A stretch of DNA of 64,000 bases from Lamellibrachia satsuma (GCA_033239005.1 BSQZ01000015.1:5386001-5450000); one strand, 5' to 3'. Positions 23,134-34,671 are shown, counted from the stretch's first letter. The notes: generated by a model not told the origin, from the letters alone. Numbers and translations are program-made.

Positions 23134-23784
23134 CTACACACAACAAAGTGGGAAATTTTAAGAGTAATTCTAAATCAAATAGTTTCAAATCAACATAAAA
23201 TTTACTTCCCTGAGAAATAAAATTAGATGCAAATTCTTATGGTTTAACAGTATGTCTTATGGTTTTTCATAAATTTTACAATCTTTTGGGCATAGGAAAC
23301 ATTCCTTATAGTTTTGTATATTTTAGAAATGCTTTTTTATTACAGGATATGGCCCAAGTTTATCAAATGGCAGCGAACAACAGATCGTCAGTTAAAACAT
23401 GTTCCAAGAGCAACTCTTGCCAGTGTTTTGCTGTGCCAAGTCAGTTGCGCCAAAGTCATGCAACATCCAATCAACACATCCCAGATTGCACAGTAGAACA
23501 CTTCAGTAGAACCACTGCCACACCTAGCTGGCAGCAGCCTTCTCGATCAACAAACACATCCAGCATGTGCCCAAACAACCCAACTATCTATTGTGCTAAG
23601 GAAGCTGTGACCTCAAAACCCCTCTTGCTCCTTGAATGTATGGTCAGTTGCTGCTGAGTTTTCAATGGATGCATGTTACGTCTTTTATCTTTTGACCACT
23701 GCTCTGATTGTCTACTGATTCACCTAGTGTCTGGCATCAGGACAGTAAGTTTGCATGTCTTTCAAAATGGCACACAAGAGGAGC
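23134..23784. other. HMGCS intron 1, no feature recognised
   Basis: Only a 132-codon frame without recognisable motifs (23259-23657) is present. Confidence 0.5.
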
Positions 23785-24050
23785 TCGAACTAACAACTGA
23801 CAATACAGGAGCTAGAACTAACAACCGAAAGTACAGGAGCTAGAACTAACAACCGAAAGTACAGGAGCTAGAACTAACAACCGAAAGTACAGGAGCTAGA
23901 ACTAACAACTGAAAGTACAGGAGCTAGAACTAACACCCAGCAAGAGGTATAGAACTAACACCCAACAGGAGATATAGAACTAACACCCAACAGGAGATAT
24001 AGAACTAACACCCAACAGGAGATATAGAACTAACACCCAACAAGAGCTAG
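23785..24050. repeat. Adjacent 28-bp and 25-bp minisatellites
   Basis: First about five copies of acaggagctagaactaacaa ccgaaagt (28 bp), then about four copies of acccaacaggagatatagaa ctaac (25 bp). They share the core tagaactaaca, so the second array may have arisen from the first. Confidence 0.93.
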
Positions 24051-24350
24051 AACTGACAATTCGAATTCAACACTGCGACATCCGTTTCATCCTTAGCAAC
24101 TATCGTTCAAGGCATGAGGGGTGTGTAGCCACCATGCTTACAAACCTTAGACTAAACAGTTTACAAAGCCGACGGCGAGACCAGCGCCTCAAATTCTTGT
24201 TCAGAATAGTCGATGGCTCTGTGCCGGCCATACCTCCTGATAAATATTTTCATTCCCAAAGACCAAACAAAAGACGAGTGAAGCTGAAACTTTTTACAGA
24301 TTCTATGACTGTTAACATCATTGAAAGACATCAAAACAACCATTCCAGGT
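24050..24350 (+). mobile_element. LINE reverse transcriptase C-terminal remnant
   Basis: An open frame encoding ATMLTNLRLNSLQSRRRDQR, LKFLFRIVDGSVPAIPPDKY and NIIERHQNNHSRYFVV. This matches the region of CR1/L2-type LINE proteins before the usual SFFPRT..WN motif. It is followed by the 33-bp array that repeats its last codons. Confidence 0.75.
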
Positions 24351-24744
24351 ACTTTGTAGTGGCTGCAGCCCACAAAGACCAATACTTTGTAGTGGCTGCA
24401 GCCCACAAAGACCAATACTTTGTAGTGGCTGCAGCCCACAAAGACCAATACTTTGTAGTGCCTGCAGCCCACAAAGACCAATACTTTGTAGTGCCTGCAG
24501 CCCACAAAGACCAATACTTTGTAGTGGCTGCAGCCCACAAAGACCAATACTTTGTAGTGCCTGCAGCCCACAAAGACCAATACTTTGTAGTGCCTGCAGC
24601 CCACAAAGACCAATACTTTGTAGTGGCTGCAGCCCACAAAGACTAATACTTTGTAGTGCCTGCAGCCAACAAAGACCAATACTTTGTAGTGGCTGCAGCC
24701 CACAAAGACCAATACTTTGTAGTGGCTGCAGCCCACAAACAAAT
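24349..24744 (+). repeat. 33-bp minisatellite grown from LINE coding sequence
   Basis: Twelve copies of tactttgtagtggctgcagc ccacaaagaccaa. In the LINE frame each encodes YFVV(A/P)AAHKDQ, the segment normally present once before the C-terminal SFF motif. One copy has a stop (gactaa). Length is a multiple of three. Confidence 0.95.
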
Positions 24745-25206
24745 TCACAAATTCCTATTTTGTAAAGACAAAGGGACACACTCAGTGAGCCTCAAGTGCA
24801 AGCTGGAACAATAAACCAATTCAGGGACCTCTCCTGCAGCCTATATAGCCAGTAGACTCCATGCCCACTCATCCCAACTACATTATAGCCACAATTGGCT
24901 TCTTATGATGTACAGCAATTAGAGCATCAGCTGGGTAGTGATCAGGAATTCCGATTACTCCAATTGATCAGAATGTGGAAGATCAGGTTATCAATTCCAC
25001 CTGTCTGAATCATTTAGTAATTATATACTGTGTTTTCACCTTTGACCACATGCACGTCTTCGGCTTCCACAGCTTGAGTGTTTGCTGTTCAGATGTATGT
25101 GATTACTTTATCTTACAATTGCACTATCATCGCTGCATGATGACACTTTGATGACGTCACCTTTACAGCATTGACAAATTTTATAAAAGGGTTTTATTTT
25201 GTTAGA

Positions 25207-25241
25207 TTAATTATGTATATATGTATGTGTATGTGTATGTG

Positions 25242-25318
<77 letters not shown>
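25207..25318. repeat. (GTATAT)n / (TA)n microsatellite
   Basis: Runs of gtatat grading into pure at, about 110 bases. Confidence 0.95.
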
Positions 25319-25321
<3 letters not shown>

Positions 25322-25436
25322 GTAATGTAATGCTGTGTAAGTATATGATACTGTTGTTAACATGATATTATGTAGTCATGTTAACATTTTCTAATGATTT
25401 CAAAATAAAACAGTGCTACACATGTTGCTGTGATAT

Positions 25437-25517
25437 ACTTCACAGTAACACAATGCCATGGTACACACACAGTAACACAATGCCATGGTACACACACAGT
25501 AACACAATGCCATGGTA
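25437..25517. repeat. 27-bp tandem repeat, three copies
   Basis: agtaacacaatgccatggta cacacac repeated three times, the last incomplete. Confidence 0.93.
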
Positions 25518-25544
25518 AAGTGTTGCATCTGAGTGTTATTCAAC

Positions 25545-26050
25545 CACTTAATCCTACCCCAGACCAGGACTAACTTTTGTGGTTCAGTCCAGTGTACTAA
25601 ACCTGGGACTAAAGTTAATCCACCTTCTGGCATACGGACTAACTTAGTCCCAGGATTAAACCCGGAAATAAAAGTTAGTCCAGTTTCTGGCATATTAAGG
25701 GCTAGAAAGTGGACTTACTCAAAGGATTGGCTAGTCCTGGGATTTGTTAAACCTGGGACTGAGCTAAACCCAGAACTAAGTTAGCCCATATGCCAAAATA
25801 TTTTTAGTCCTGGGATTTACTAATCCCAGGACTAAACCCATGTTATTATTGCTATAACATATAAGGGGCCCTCTTGTGGAATTCCCTGGGTATTCCCATT
25901 GTTTTGGCAGGAAATTTGTCTGTTTTCCCGCCTTGCCTTCTTGTTGATTGGAGCATGACTGGACGTGTAAAAAACTGGACAACTGAAGAAAAAGAGAAGA
26001 AGTTAGTGATTTTGAGCATGCCCAGAAGAAGACGGAAGAAGGTAAGGCTC
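25545..26050. mobile_element. Possible Harbinger-like relic with ggactaa repeats
   Basis: 25545-25855 is filled with alternating cctgggactaa and ttagtcctggg words, including a perfect 14-bp hairpin at 25804-25835. It is followed by a short frame from the ATG at 25954 (MTGRVKNWTTEEKEKKLVIL) that resembles the start of a Myb/SANT domain, ending near a gtaagg donor. Harbinger elements encode such proteins, but a transposase was not seen. Confidence 0.35.
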
Positions 26051-26753
26051 CAACTCCTCCTAGTGGTTTGAGCAAACTAATCAAAGCCCTGCTCAAACAT
26101 GAATTTGAAACTTTGAACAATCCCGTTTCATGATTTCATGCAAACAACTGAAGTTGAGGCAGATGTAACAACAAGAGAAGATGACAATGCCAGTGAGACA
26201 AACGAAACAGTTACTCAGCCAACTACAAGTTAGGACACCGAAGAAAGTGACAACATTGCCCAGGAAACGACAAACACAAACAGACAAGTGATACATTCAT
26301 TACTCATATATAAACATAAACAATAGTGACACTGATTTTACATGATCGCGGAAAACGGACAGAATTCATGGAATTGACCTTTTGAAACGGGATGTACATT
26401 TTCGAATGGAAATTATCACGGAAAACGGATGGAATCAACACGTCGAAACGGAAAAGATGTCGCTTGAAATGAAATTTGCCCTTCTTAAACGGAATTGAAA
26501 AGGAATTTGCCTTTTTTTGAAATGGAAAATCAGTGTCCCTAAAACTATCTAGAATTTGTTTTATTTCAACAAGTGTGATTGTTTTGCATCTATATGAGCT
26601 CATATACATATCTGTGGCCAGCCACATCTAACATATGCATGGTCTTTTTTTCATGTGTATAACTGACAGAAGTGGGGTGGCCTGCGATCTGTCTCGTCAG
26701 CATGGAATAGTAGCTGGGCCTGGGTGGTGTTCTATGACTATGATCAAAGGTTC

Positions 26754-28650
26754 ACAGTGATTTCGGCCTTTCGGGATCTCGGCCTGTTTTGGTGAACTCG
26801 GCCAGTGACCTCGGCCTGTGCGGCAGTGAATTCGGCCTGTACAGCAGTGATCTCGGCCTGTCTTTGATTACGGGCCTTGTTATAGTAATGTAGGCCATAT
26901 TTATCGGTACAAGAAGTTGTATCATGTATTTATTGTTACGATAAACAATGTTCAATGCAATAAAGATGTTTTTAGACGATCGGTCTTGATCTTATTCTTA
27001 GCCGATATAGGTGTGCGGCAGTGGATTCGGCCTGTACAGCAGTGATCTCGGCCTGTCTTTGATTACGGGCCTTGTTATAGTAATGTAGGCCATATTTATC
27101 GGTACAAGAAGTTGTATCATGTATTTATTGGTACAAGAAGTTGTATCATGCATTTATTGTTACGATAAACAATGTTCAATGCAATAAAGATGTTTTTAGA
27201 CGATCGGTCTTGATCTTATTCTTAGCCGATATAGGTGTATAGGCGCAATGAATTCACAAACATAATATCCCGTTAATATTTATCATGTAATCGGTTTTAA
27301 AATATTATTTGTACGTTAAAAAAGTGATGGTCATAGTAATGTGCTTCCTACTCTACTAGAAGTTGTATCATGTATTTATTGTTACGATAAACAATGTTCA
27401 ATGAAATAAAGATGTTTTTAGACGATCGGTCTTGATCTTATTCTTAGCCGATATAGGTGTATAAGCAATGAATTCACAAACATAATATCCCGTTAATATT
27501 TATCATGTAATCGGTTTTAAAATATTATTTGTACGTTAAAAAAGTGATGGTCATAGTAATGTGCTTCCTACTCTTGCTTTGTTTTATTAAGCTGATCTTT
27601 TCATTTTGTCTATCTTTGATTTGTGTGCGTTAAGAATGTGTAGAGCTGTTGTAGTTGGCTTTCTGTCGTTCCTTTGTTTTATTGAGGTGATATTGTCATG
27701 TTGTCTCTTTGATTTGTGTGAGAATTTTATTCTTAGCCGATATAGGTGTCACAATGACGTCACAAATATAATATATTGCTTTGTTTTATTGAGCTACTCT
27801 TTTCATTTTGTCTATCTTTGATTTGTGTGCCTTAAAAATGTGTAGAGGCAGGCTGTAGTAATTGGCTTTCTACTCGTGCATTGTTTCATTGAGCTGATCT
27901 TTTCATGTTGTCTTTCTTTGATTTGTGTGCTTTAAGAATGTGTAGAGGTAGGCTGTAGTAATTGGCTTCCTACTCGTGCATTGTTTCATTGAGCTGATCT
28001 TTTCATGTTGTCTGTCTGAACATAACCAAAGCTGAAGTTAAGCCCTACTAACTGTGTGGCAGCAAGAGCGAAGTGTTCCATAAAGATGATTGGTCAGAAT
28101 AGGCTAAGATTGGTCAGAATCATAGCCGCCACCCAGCTTTATAAAGAGGGGAATATCGATGACTAAACACTGGGTTCACTTACAAGCGCGAACGTACTAT
28201 ATTTGAATTGCTCATGAAAGTACAACTATAACAGTTTAATAGTTTGTGAATCTGCTTTCCCGCCATGAATCGCGAGTCGTCCGCGTGTCTCATTATTGAG
28301 TCGATTATATAGCAGTTATCACAATACATAACACACAGTTTTATTTTACAAACACTTATTTCTGGCCAACATCACTCCCTCAAACAGGCCGAGATCACTG
28401 ACTAGACAAGAAGAAGTTTTATTTAACGTCCGTTTTTATAGAAAATTACAGGCCGAGATCACTGCCGCACAGGCCGAGTTCACTGTCGGGCACTTATTTC
28501 TTACCAACATCACGCCGCCAAACAGGCCGAGATCACTAGCTATACAGGCCGAGATCACTGCTGTACAGGCCGAATTCACTGCCGCACAGGCCGAGGTCAC
28601 TGGCCGAGTTCACCAAAACAGGCCGAGATCACTCAGGCCGAAATCACTGT
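26754..28650. mobile_element. DNA transposon with ~110-bp terminal inverted repeats
   Basis: The left end (26754 to about 26860) and right end (about 28540 to 28650) are near-perfect reverse complements, each built of 5 to 6 copies of cagtgatctcggcctg-type words. The interior contains a segment of roughly 130 to 190 bp repeated at about 26880, 27070 and 27360, and several ctttgatttgtgtgc words. No protein is recognised and no target duplication is clear. A second copy of the family lies inverted at 59660-60400. Confidence 0.8.
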
Positions 28651-29160
28651 ATTGTTTTGCACTACCCCCTGCCAAGTGTAAATACACTGCTCGATTTACT
28701 CATTCACCATTTTCAGAAAAGGGAACCAGGTGGACCTCTCTGACTGGCTTGGTTATTTAAATGAAACGCCCCCTCCCTGAACCACCAACTTGTAGTTGTA
28801 CCAGAATGACAATGTCAATGAGTCGACGCCGGTGCCATGGCATGGAGGCAGCACAATACTCAGTCTCAGTAGCAACAAGTAGGCAAACTTCCTGCCGTGA
28901 ATGATATGCTTCACTGTTTGTGCATGGCCTTGTCACGGCCTGGCTGTTTCATTTTGGGTTGGGCCTTGCAAAAAAAATGCATGGATGACCGGTGTATCAT
29001 GTATGGGCGAATGGTTTGACTAGTATTGGCCTGGCTCTACAAAATCACGGACTTTGTGATTGTCAACAAAATGTATTACTGTCAAAACTCACTACAGGTA
29101 CAGCTCTATAAATCATAATGTTCCACAGGCAAATACCACTAAACTTAAAATTATATTAAC
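28651..29160. other. Nothing recognised
   Basis: Sequence between the inverted-repeat transposon and the candidate promoter. No motif found. Confidence 0.5.
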
Positions 29161-29169
29161 GCTACTTAC

Positions 29170-29210
29170 CTAGCTTCTGCAAATAAAACGTTTATTAAAA
29201 CGTCAACAGT
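29170..29210 (-). other. Candidate non-coding first exon end of HMGCS
   Basis: On the minus strand the sequence GCAGAAGCTAG/gtaagtagc has a consensus splice donor at 29169-29161. It lies about 6 kb upstream of the HMGCS exon that carries the start codon, directly next to a CpG-rich stretch, and no other minus-strand gene is seen nearby. I infer that this is the 3' edge of a 5' UTR exon of HMGCS; its transcription start is not defined. Confidence 0.35.
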
Positions 29211-29345
29211 TCAACCCCGCCTTTACTACGGTGAGATTCGTAAACACGAGTAACAACCGGAACTTTCGAATACGCCGGCGCGTATTGAATAACCAATGAC
29301 GCTGCTCGTAACTTTTTTCGCTCGGTCACGACGGCTGCTCGTATG
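29195..29345. promoter_or_regulatory. CpG-rich candidate bidirectional promoter
   Basis: This stretch is richer in CpG than the AT-rich DNA around it (for example acgccggcgcg and ctcggtcacgacgg). It has a CCAAT box in aaccaatgacgc near 29291. A splice donor faces outward on each side: gtaagt on the minus strand at 29169 and gtaagt on the plus strand at 29450. This arrangement suggests a shared promoter for HMGCS and an unidentified plus-strand transcript. No TATA box stands out. Confidence 0.35.
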
Positions 29346-29449
29346 ATGGCTGTGTACCAATTAAATGGCTTCAAAGTCGGCAGATCGCGTAGTCTTGGTA
29401 ACCTGCGCCATCTGCCAGGTTTCAGCGGCACTAAATCGATGAGTGATAT
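29343..29449 (+). CDS. Candidate first coding exon, unknown protein
   Basis: ATGATGGCTGTG opens a 35-codon frame rich in Arg, Ser and Gly (contains VGRSRSLGNLRHLPGFSG) that ends at a consensus donor GATAT/gtaagt. It lies just downstream of the CpG-rich stretch. I do not recognise the protein, and no partner exon was identified on the plus strand before MYSM1 at 42926. It could also be a non-coding first exon. Confidence 0.3.
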
Positions 29450-29924
29450 GTAAGTCTCGAAGTTAGTGATCTATAATATAAACAGAGGCTCAGTCCTCAG
29501 AGCTAGTAATACTAGTATATACTAGTATATATATATAGGCTCTATATAAATCAATGGTCTATACACCCGGTGACCGGTGCTTGGAAATTAATGATGTGTG
29601 ATTTATAGTTTTACTAATTGACGGATTTGGCATTGCTATGTTTTCTTCTATAATTTATGATTTTCTGCATCAACCATATATACACATTTGTTTACTTATA
29701 TAGTTACCATGAACATCTTTGCAATTAACATTTATACAAATTATTTTATAAGTGTGTTGTTTTACCTATATTTATATAAGCTATATACTAGCTGAGTTAC
29801 CCGGCGTACAATAAATGTAGCAAAACATATCTTTTCTAGTTAATTAAAACAGGGACTTTGGATAGCTACAATGTTACTATGGTGTAGCTATCGTATGTAT
29901 GTTATGGTACTCCTGATAGACACG

Positions 29925-30645
29925 TTTTATCCATGAAGTTTTATTCAGTTTACATTGCATGGTTGCCTGTTCGTCAGCGAATCGAATTCAAACTTCTTTT
30001 ACTTGTGTTTTGCGCTGTGCATCATCTATGCCCAGTGTATCTGTCGTGGCTAGTGATTCCATACATACCCACCCGAACACTGAGATCCGCCGATCAACAT
30101 CTATTGACTTTACCGCGGTACCATCTCGAGCGGTACGGTCGTTGGGCATTTTCTGTAACAGGGCCGACACTGTGGAACGCACAGCCTCCCTTAATTAGGC
30201 AAGCCATCTCAGTTGCGGTATTCAAGTCACTTCTAAAAACACATTTCTTTCGAGAAGCCTTTCGAACACTCTGTTGACTTTTTAATCACTCGAACATTTT
30301 ACTTATTATTTATTTAATTTGTTTATTTAACTTATCTGATTAACTTATATGTGTATCTAATGTATCAACTTAATTGTAGTTGTTTATTTTAACTTTTTAT
30401 TTATTATTTATTTATTTTTACTTAATGTATTTATTTAACTTTTTGACATCACTAATTCATTTAAATCATTTATTGCACTTTTTATTTAACTTATGTTTTC
30501 CTGTCTTTTAACCACATTTTATTTTAGCTCTTCAATTTATTTTTAATTATTTAGCATTATCTTGTTAGCGCCTTTGAGCAGGTTTTTAACCCGGATACAC
30601 GGCGAATTATAAATGTATAATAATAAAATAATAAAACACTTCTAA
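29925..30645 (+). mobile_element. 5'-truncated L2-like LINE 3' end
   Basis: Encodes the reverse-transcriptase C-terminus (AWLPVRQRIEFKLLLLVF, YIPTRTLRSADQHLLTLPR, LWNAQPPLIRQAISVAVFKS) to a stop near 30275. An AT-rich 3' UTR and the typical tail follow (gcgcctttgagcagg ... aaatgtataataataaaata). Confidence 0.85.
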
Positions 30646-30657
30646 AGGGGTACAGAT

Positions 30658-30708
<51 letters not shown>
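30658..30708. repeat. (CACG)n microsatellite
   Basis: About twelve tandem cacg units directly after the LINE tail. Confidence 0.95.
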
Positions 30709-30709
<1 letters not shown>

Positions 30710-31038
30710 GGAAAAAAGACAGACATATAGGTCTTATACTTCCTTTATATAATATATATTACTGTATGATTAGGCATATTTTCGTAGTGTAAATGAATAA
30801 ACCAATAAATAAATGAATACATAAATAAATAAATAATAATAACAGTGAACTTCTATATATCGCCTATATATTATATTCATGAACCTGAACTCACATGCGC
30901 AACAAACCAGGATCTTTAAGCACAGGGACGCGCAAAAGTAATTTTCAGAACAAGGAACCATTGAAGATTTATTTTGGAAATGCAATTTGGAATTAATTTT
31001 ATTATGTTTTGAGTTTTTTCGGAAGGTAATTAATAGTG

Positions 31039-31270
31039 TTATATGAGTTCATTCCAAACCCAAATTAAGCTCGGTTTTAGGAACAATAAGTTGTGAAATA
31101 TATGATCTGAGCTACCTATAGAGATATTTAAAATATGCAGTAGACTAGGACTAATTAAGTAGGACGGTTGTTGTATAGACATAGCACGATATGTAAGACT
31201 GTACATTTTAAATTTGATTCTATAAGTAATAGGAAGCCAGTGTAACTGTTTGAGTAGCGGTAGTGATGGT
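31039..31270 (-). mobile_element. LINE C-terminal fragment, minus strand
   Basis: On the minus strand encodes LLKQLHWLPITYRIKFKMYS and LTYRAMSIQQPSYLI, the LHWLP..RI.FK....Y.A....P.YL signature of CR1/L2-type LINEs. It abuts a plus-strand LINE fragment from 31296. Confidence 0.75.
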
Positions 31271-31295
31271 GAAAGGACAGCCAAGAAAAAACGGA

Positions 31296-32120
31296 CATAG
31301 TTAGCAACATTGCAGAAACAGTTGGTTTCAAAATAACCCAACCAAGACCAATTAAGCCCGTGAAACTGAACATGCGCATCACAAAAAAGACCACCCCTGT
31401 GAGAAAGGAAGTACCAGAAGAGGTGAACGACTTCAAGTATATTGATAGCTTTATCAGCTAGCAATAACATCGAAAAATAAATATCCACAAGAATCGACAT
31501 TGTAGCATAAGCCCGCTGCCACGCACCAGTACACCCAACTCAAAAATACTCTAGCCACATCTCACCTGTTGATGACACAGAGTCATGAGCTGCAGCGGAA
31601 GAAGAAGAGGAATAGGAATACGAACAATAACAAGAAGAACAACAAGAAGCCTTCAACAGACTCACCAACATCTGGAAATCCACTACTCTCCACACCAAAA
31701 CAAAAATGAAAATATACAGATCCAACGCCCGTTCGGTAATACTGTACGCTTCAGAAACACGAAGGACAAGCAAGAAGATAGAAGACAGCCGACTCAGAGG
31801 TTTTGAAGGAAGGTGTCTCAGAAGAATAATGAGAACGTTAGGAGCAGCGAGTAAGACAAAGAAATCCCGAAACACATCAACATCAGCAACATCGTAGTTT
31901 AGGTAAAACAGAGAATGTTCTCCGCATGGAGAGCAATACCTTTACAAACGCTGCTCTCAAATCACAACCTGGAAAAAGAAAAAGAGGCAAACTCCATGGA
32001 GAAGGATTTGCGAAGAAGATATGACGATGGCTGTAAAGACCTGGATGGAACTCAGCTGGCTCGCTCAAGACTTTTGTTGACGCCTTATGCTCTAGTGGGA
32101 GAGAAGAGGACTGGGTAGCA
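31296..32120 (+). mobile_element. RTE-like LINE C-terminal remnant
   Basis: In shifting frames: EEVNDFKYIDSFIS, FNRLTNIWKSTTLHTKTKMK, RSNARSVILYASETRRTSKK and EEDMTMAVKTWMELSWLAQD. The same family as the LINE at 12620-16800. Confidence 0.75.
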
Positions 32121-32199
32121 CCCTGAATTCAATACGTGCAAGACAATTTTGAACGCATTGGAGTTTAACTAAGTCTCTAGCAATGTTGTTTAGTAGGTA

Positions 32200-32470
32200 G
32201 TTACCACTTCTTAAATCACTGCATTAACTCCCTGTCTGATATCGCATTATTTTTAAGATCTGCACAATTAGCTACCAAGCACTTTCATCCAAGCAACCAG
32301 CATATTTACATTCACTGCTCACTCCTGCAAGACAGCCTAGACAGTTTCAATCATCTAATCCTAATCTACTTTTTGTTCCCAGTGTTAAGACAGATGTCGG
32401 AACGAGAGCTTGTTCAGTTGCTGCATCGACTTTGTGGAACTCACTCCCTGTTAGTATTAAGTAGGTAAGA
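32200..32470 (+). mobile_element. LINE C-terminal fragment
   Basis: Decayed frames give PAYLHSLLTPARQPRQFQSS, FVPSVKTDVGTRACSVAAST and LWNSLPVSIK, the terminal region of CR1/L2-type reverse transcriptase. Confidence 0.65.
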
Positions 32471-32489
32471 AATTTTCTTTCATGCATTG

Positions 32490-33300
32490 GTGTTACATGT
32501 TACAAACAGGTATAACATCGATGGTGTGGTCGTCATTGCGGCTAGCGAGCGCGTGGCGGTGACGTATTGACACAGCAGACTTTGAAGACAACGGCACGGA
32601 TATTGTGGTGGTGTTTTGAAATGTTCTGTTCATGCATTTGGTTTGCAGTTTGCACAAAAGTATGCCGCCGATGGCGTGGTCGTCACTGCTGCGAGCGAGT
32701 GAATGGTGTCGATGTCTTGACGCAGTAGATTTTGCTGGTGAGTCAAAGCATACGCACGGATATTGCAATGGTAATTTGAATTGTTCTGTTTTATTTCATG
32801 CATTACGGTTTAGGTTACAAAGGGTATGCTCGATGATGGGGTCGTTACTGCAGAGAGCAAGCGCACGATGTCGACGTCTCGGCGCAGCAAACTTTAAAAG
32901 TAAAGCAAGGCCACGGAGATCGTGGTGGTATTTTGATCTGTTCTTTCATTACGGCTGCAGGTTGCAAGAAGGTAAACATTCGATGCTGTGTTCGTCAATG
33001 CTGCGAACGAGAGCCCGACATTGAAGTATTGACACAGCATTAACTGGATATAAAGTAAGGACACGGATATTGTGGTGGTATTTTGAACTGTTCTTTGTGT
33101 TTTCTTTCATGCACTGCATTATGGTTGCATGTTGCAGAACGTATGCAGTCGATGGTGTGGTCGTCACTACCTATAGCGGGCGCATGATATCATCCATGCA
33201 TTAGTGTTGCATGTCGCAAAGAGTGTGCGGTCGAGTGTGCGTTCGTCGTGTGTCTCAATTGCAATATTTACATATGCTTATAGTGCAATTAACACAGTAC
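32490..33300. repeat. Diverged satellite, ~160-bp period
   Basis: About five imperfect units, each with a tgca(t/g)gttgcaaa..gtatgc word, cgatggtgtggtcgtcactg, and cacggatattgtggtggtattttga. It is CpG-richer than its surroundings. The gypsy element is inserted at its right edge (33312). Confidence 0.8.
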
Positions 33301-33312
33301 CATAGTGTATCC

Positions 33313-33449
33313 TGTAGTGTTTTCTGGTTAGCATACAATACAGCATACAATACAAGTTCGTAAATCAACCGGTACTTTATTCACCTCGCCATGAGGGTGT
33401 CTCTCCCCCAGATATTCTCCCCCGTATTATTATAATAGATCATGCCACA
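33313..33449 (-). repeat. 3' LTR of the gypsy element
   Basis: 137 bp, starting tgtagtgttttctgg and ending gatcatgccaca on the plus strand. It is identical to the other LTR except T versus C near 33433. It is short for a gypsy LTR. Confidence 0.95.
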
Positions 33450-33461
33450 TCCTCCTTTCTC
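33450..33461 (-). other. Candidate polypurine tract
   Basis: On the minus strand GAGAAAGGAGGA ends directly at the 3' LTR, the usual position of the plus-strand primer. Confidence 0.7.
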
Positions 33462-33495
33462 ATATTTGGTCAGAGGTTACCAGCACATGACCAGG

Positions 33496-34671
33496 TTACA
33501 CAGCGACATCGTAATCGCTCAGGTGGGACGGCAGCTTCCTCTCTCTTGCAGGATTCCGTCTCGGGGCTACGTCTGCCACTGGTCGATCTGGCTGTGCTGC
33601 GGCTTCGCCCGGGTCGCCATCTTCTCCGTCCTCGTCATCGGGGATTTCGATATCCAGTGTTGCCGTGTCATACGGCGGCGCAGACGAAGTAGGATTCAGG
33701 TGACGTCGATTGCGTCGAACGTCGCCTTGGTGTGTCCTCACGATGTACGACCGGGGCGACTGTGAGCCGACCTCTTTTAGCACGGTGCCTCGCCGGTCCA
33801 TGTCAGTGACCCACACATGCTCTCCCGGCATCAGTCGTCTCAAGTGGACTGCTCGATGGCGCTTGTCGAATGACTTTTTCTGTCGATTCTTTATCTCAAG
33901 CCGCGACTTCCTCGCTCCTCGTAGATGCGACCACTGTGGTTCTAGTAAGGTTGGTATCGTCGGTATTGGCGTCCGAAGCTTCCGCCCCATCAGTAGCTCA
34001 GCTGGGCTGTAACCATTGCTCAAGGGCGTCGACCTATACGCGAGAAGTGTGTCGTACGGGTTGTCGCTCTTCGCCAGTAGACATTTTAGGGTCTTCACGG
34101 CTCGTTCAGCTTCACCATTTGACTGAGGGAACCGAGGGCTGCTTGTCGTGTGCAGAAAGCCCCTCGCTGCAGCAAACCTCCTGAATGTATCTGATGCGTA
34201 CTGGGGACCATTGTCTGTGACCACAACTTCAGGGACGCCATGACGTGCAAACATTGATGTCATGTGGTTCACGATGGAAGCCGACGTCGTGCTGCTCAGT
34301 TTGGAGATCTCAACGAACGCCGACAGATAGTCGACAACAAGTAAGTATGGTGAACCGTTTAGTTCGAAGAGGTCAGAGCCAACCTTCTGCCATGGGCGTT
34401 CTGGAACATCAGATGGTATCATCGGCTCTGCTTGATTTACTCGTTCTTTGGCGCATCTGTCGCACCTCTCCACCAAGTCTTCGATCTGTTTGCTCAGACC
34501 CGGCCACCAAACTGATTGCTTCGCCCGTTCTCTGCATTTAGTGATACCTTGGTGTCCTTCGTGGATCTTCTCCAGTATCGATGGTCGCATTGCCAGCGGA
34601 ATGACGAGGCGACTCCCCTTCAGCAGCAAGCCTTGTTGCACAGTGAGCTCCGCAGCGACTTGCAGGTACAC
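33496..34671 (-). CDS. Integrase, separated from pol by a frame change
   Basis: About 390 residues: an HHCC zinc domain (HEGHQGITKCRERAKQSVWW then CDRC), then a DDE core with Asp in LLVVDYLS, Asp in VVTDNGPQYAS and Glu in SNGEAERAVK, then a basic C-terminal region; no chromodomain is visible. In relatives it is continuous with RNase H. Here it needs a +1 change near 34680, probably a one-base indel. Confidence 0.92.
   Translation of the reverse strand: MYLQVAAELTVQQGLLLKGSRLVIPLAMRPSILEKIHEGHQGITKCRERAKQSVWWPGLSKQIEDLVERCDRCAKERVNQAEPMIPSDVPERPWQKVGSDLFELNGSPYLLVVDYLSAFVEISKLSSTTSASIVNHMTSMFARHGVPEVVVTDNGPQYASDTFRRFAAARGFLHTTSSPRFPQSNGEAERAVKTLKCLLAKSDNPYDTLLAYRSTPLSNGYSPAELLMGRKLRTPIPTIPTLLEPQWSHLRGARKSRLEIKNRQKKSFDKRHRAVHLRRLMPGEHVWVTDMDRRGTVLKEVGSQSPRSYIVRTHQGDVRRNRRHLNPTSSAPPYDTATLDIEIPDDEDGEDGDPGEAAAQPDRPVADVAPRRNPARERKLPSHLSDYDVAV

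Noticed and set aside
24161..24779. Minus-strand frames of 100 to 195 codons with CGLQPLQSI-type repeats
   Set aside because: Antisense reading of the 33-bp minisatellite; the plus-strand LINE frame explains the sequence.
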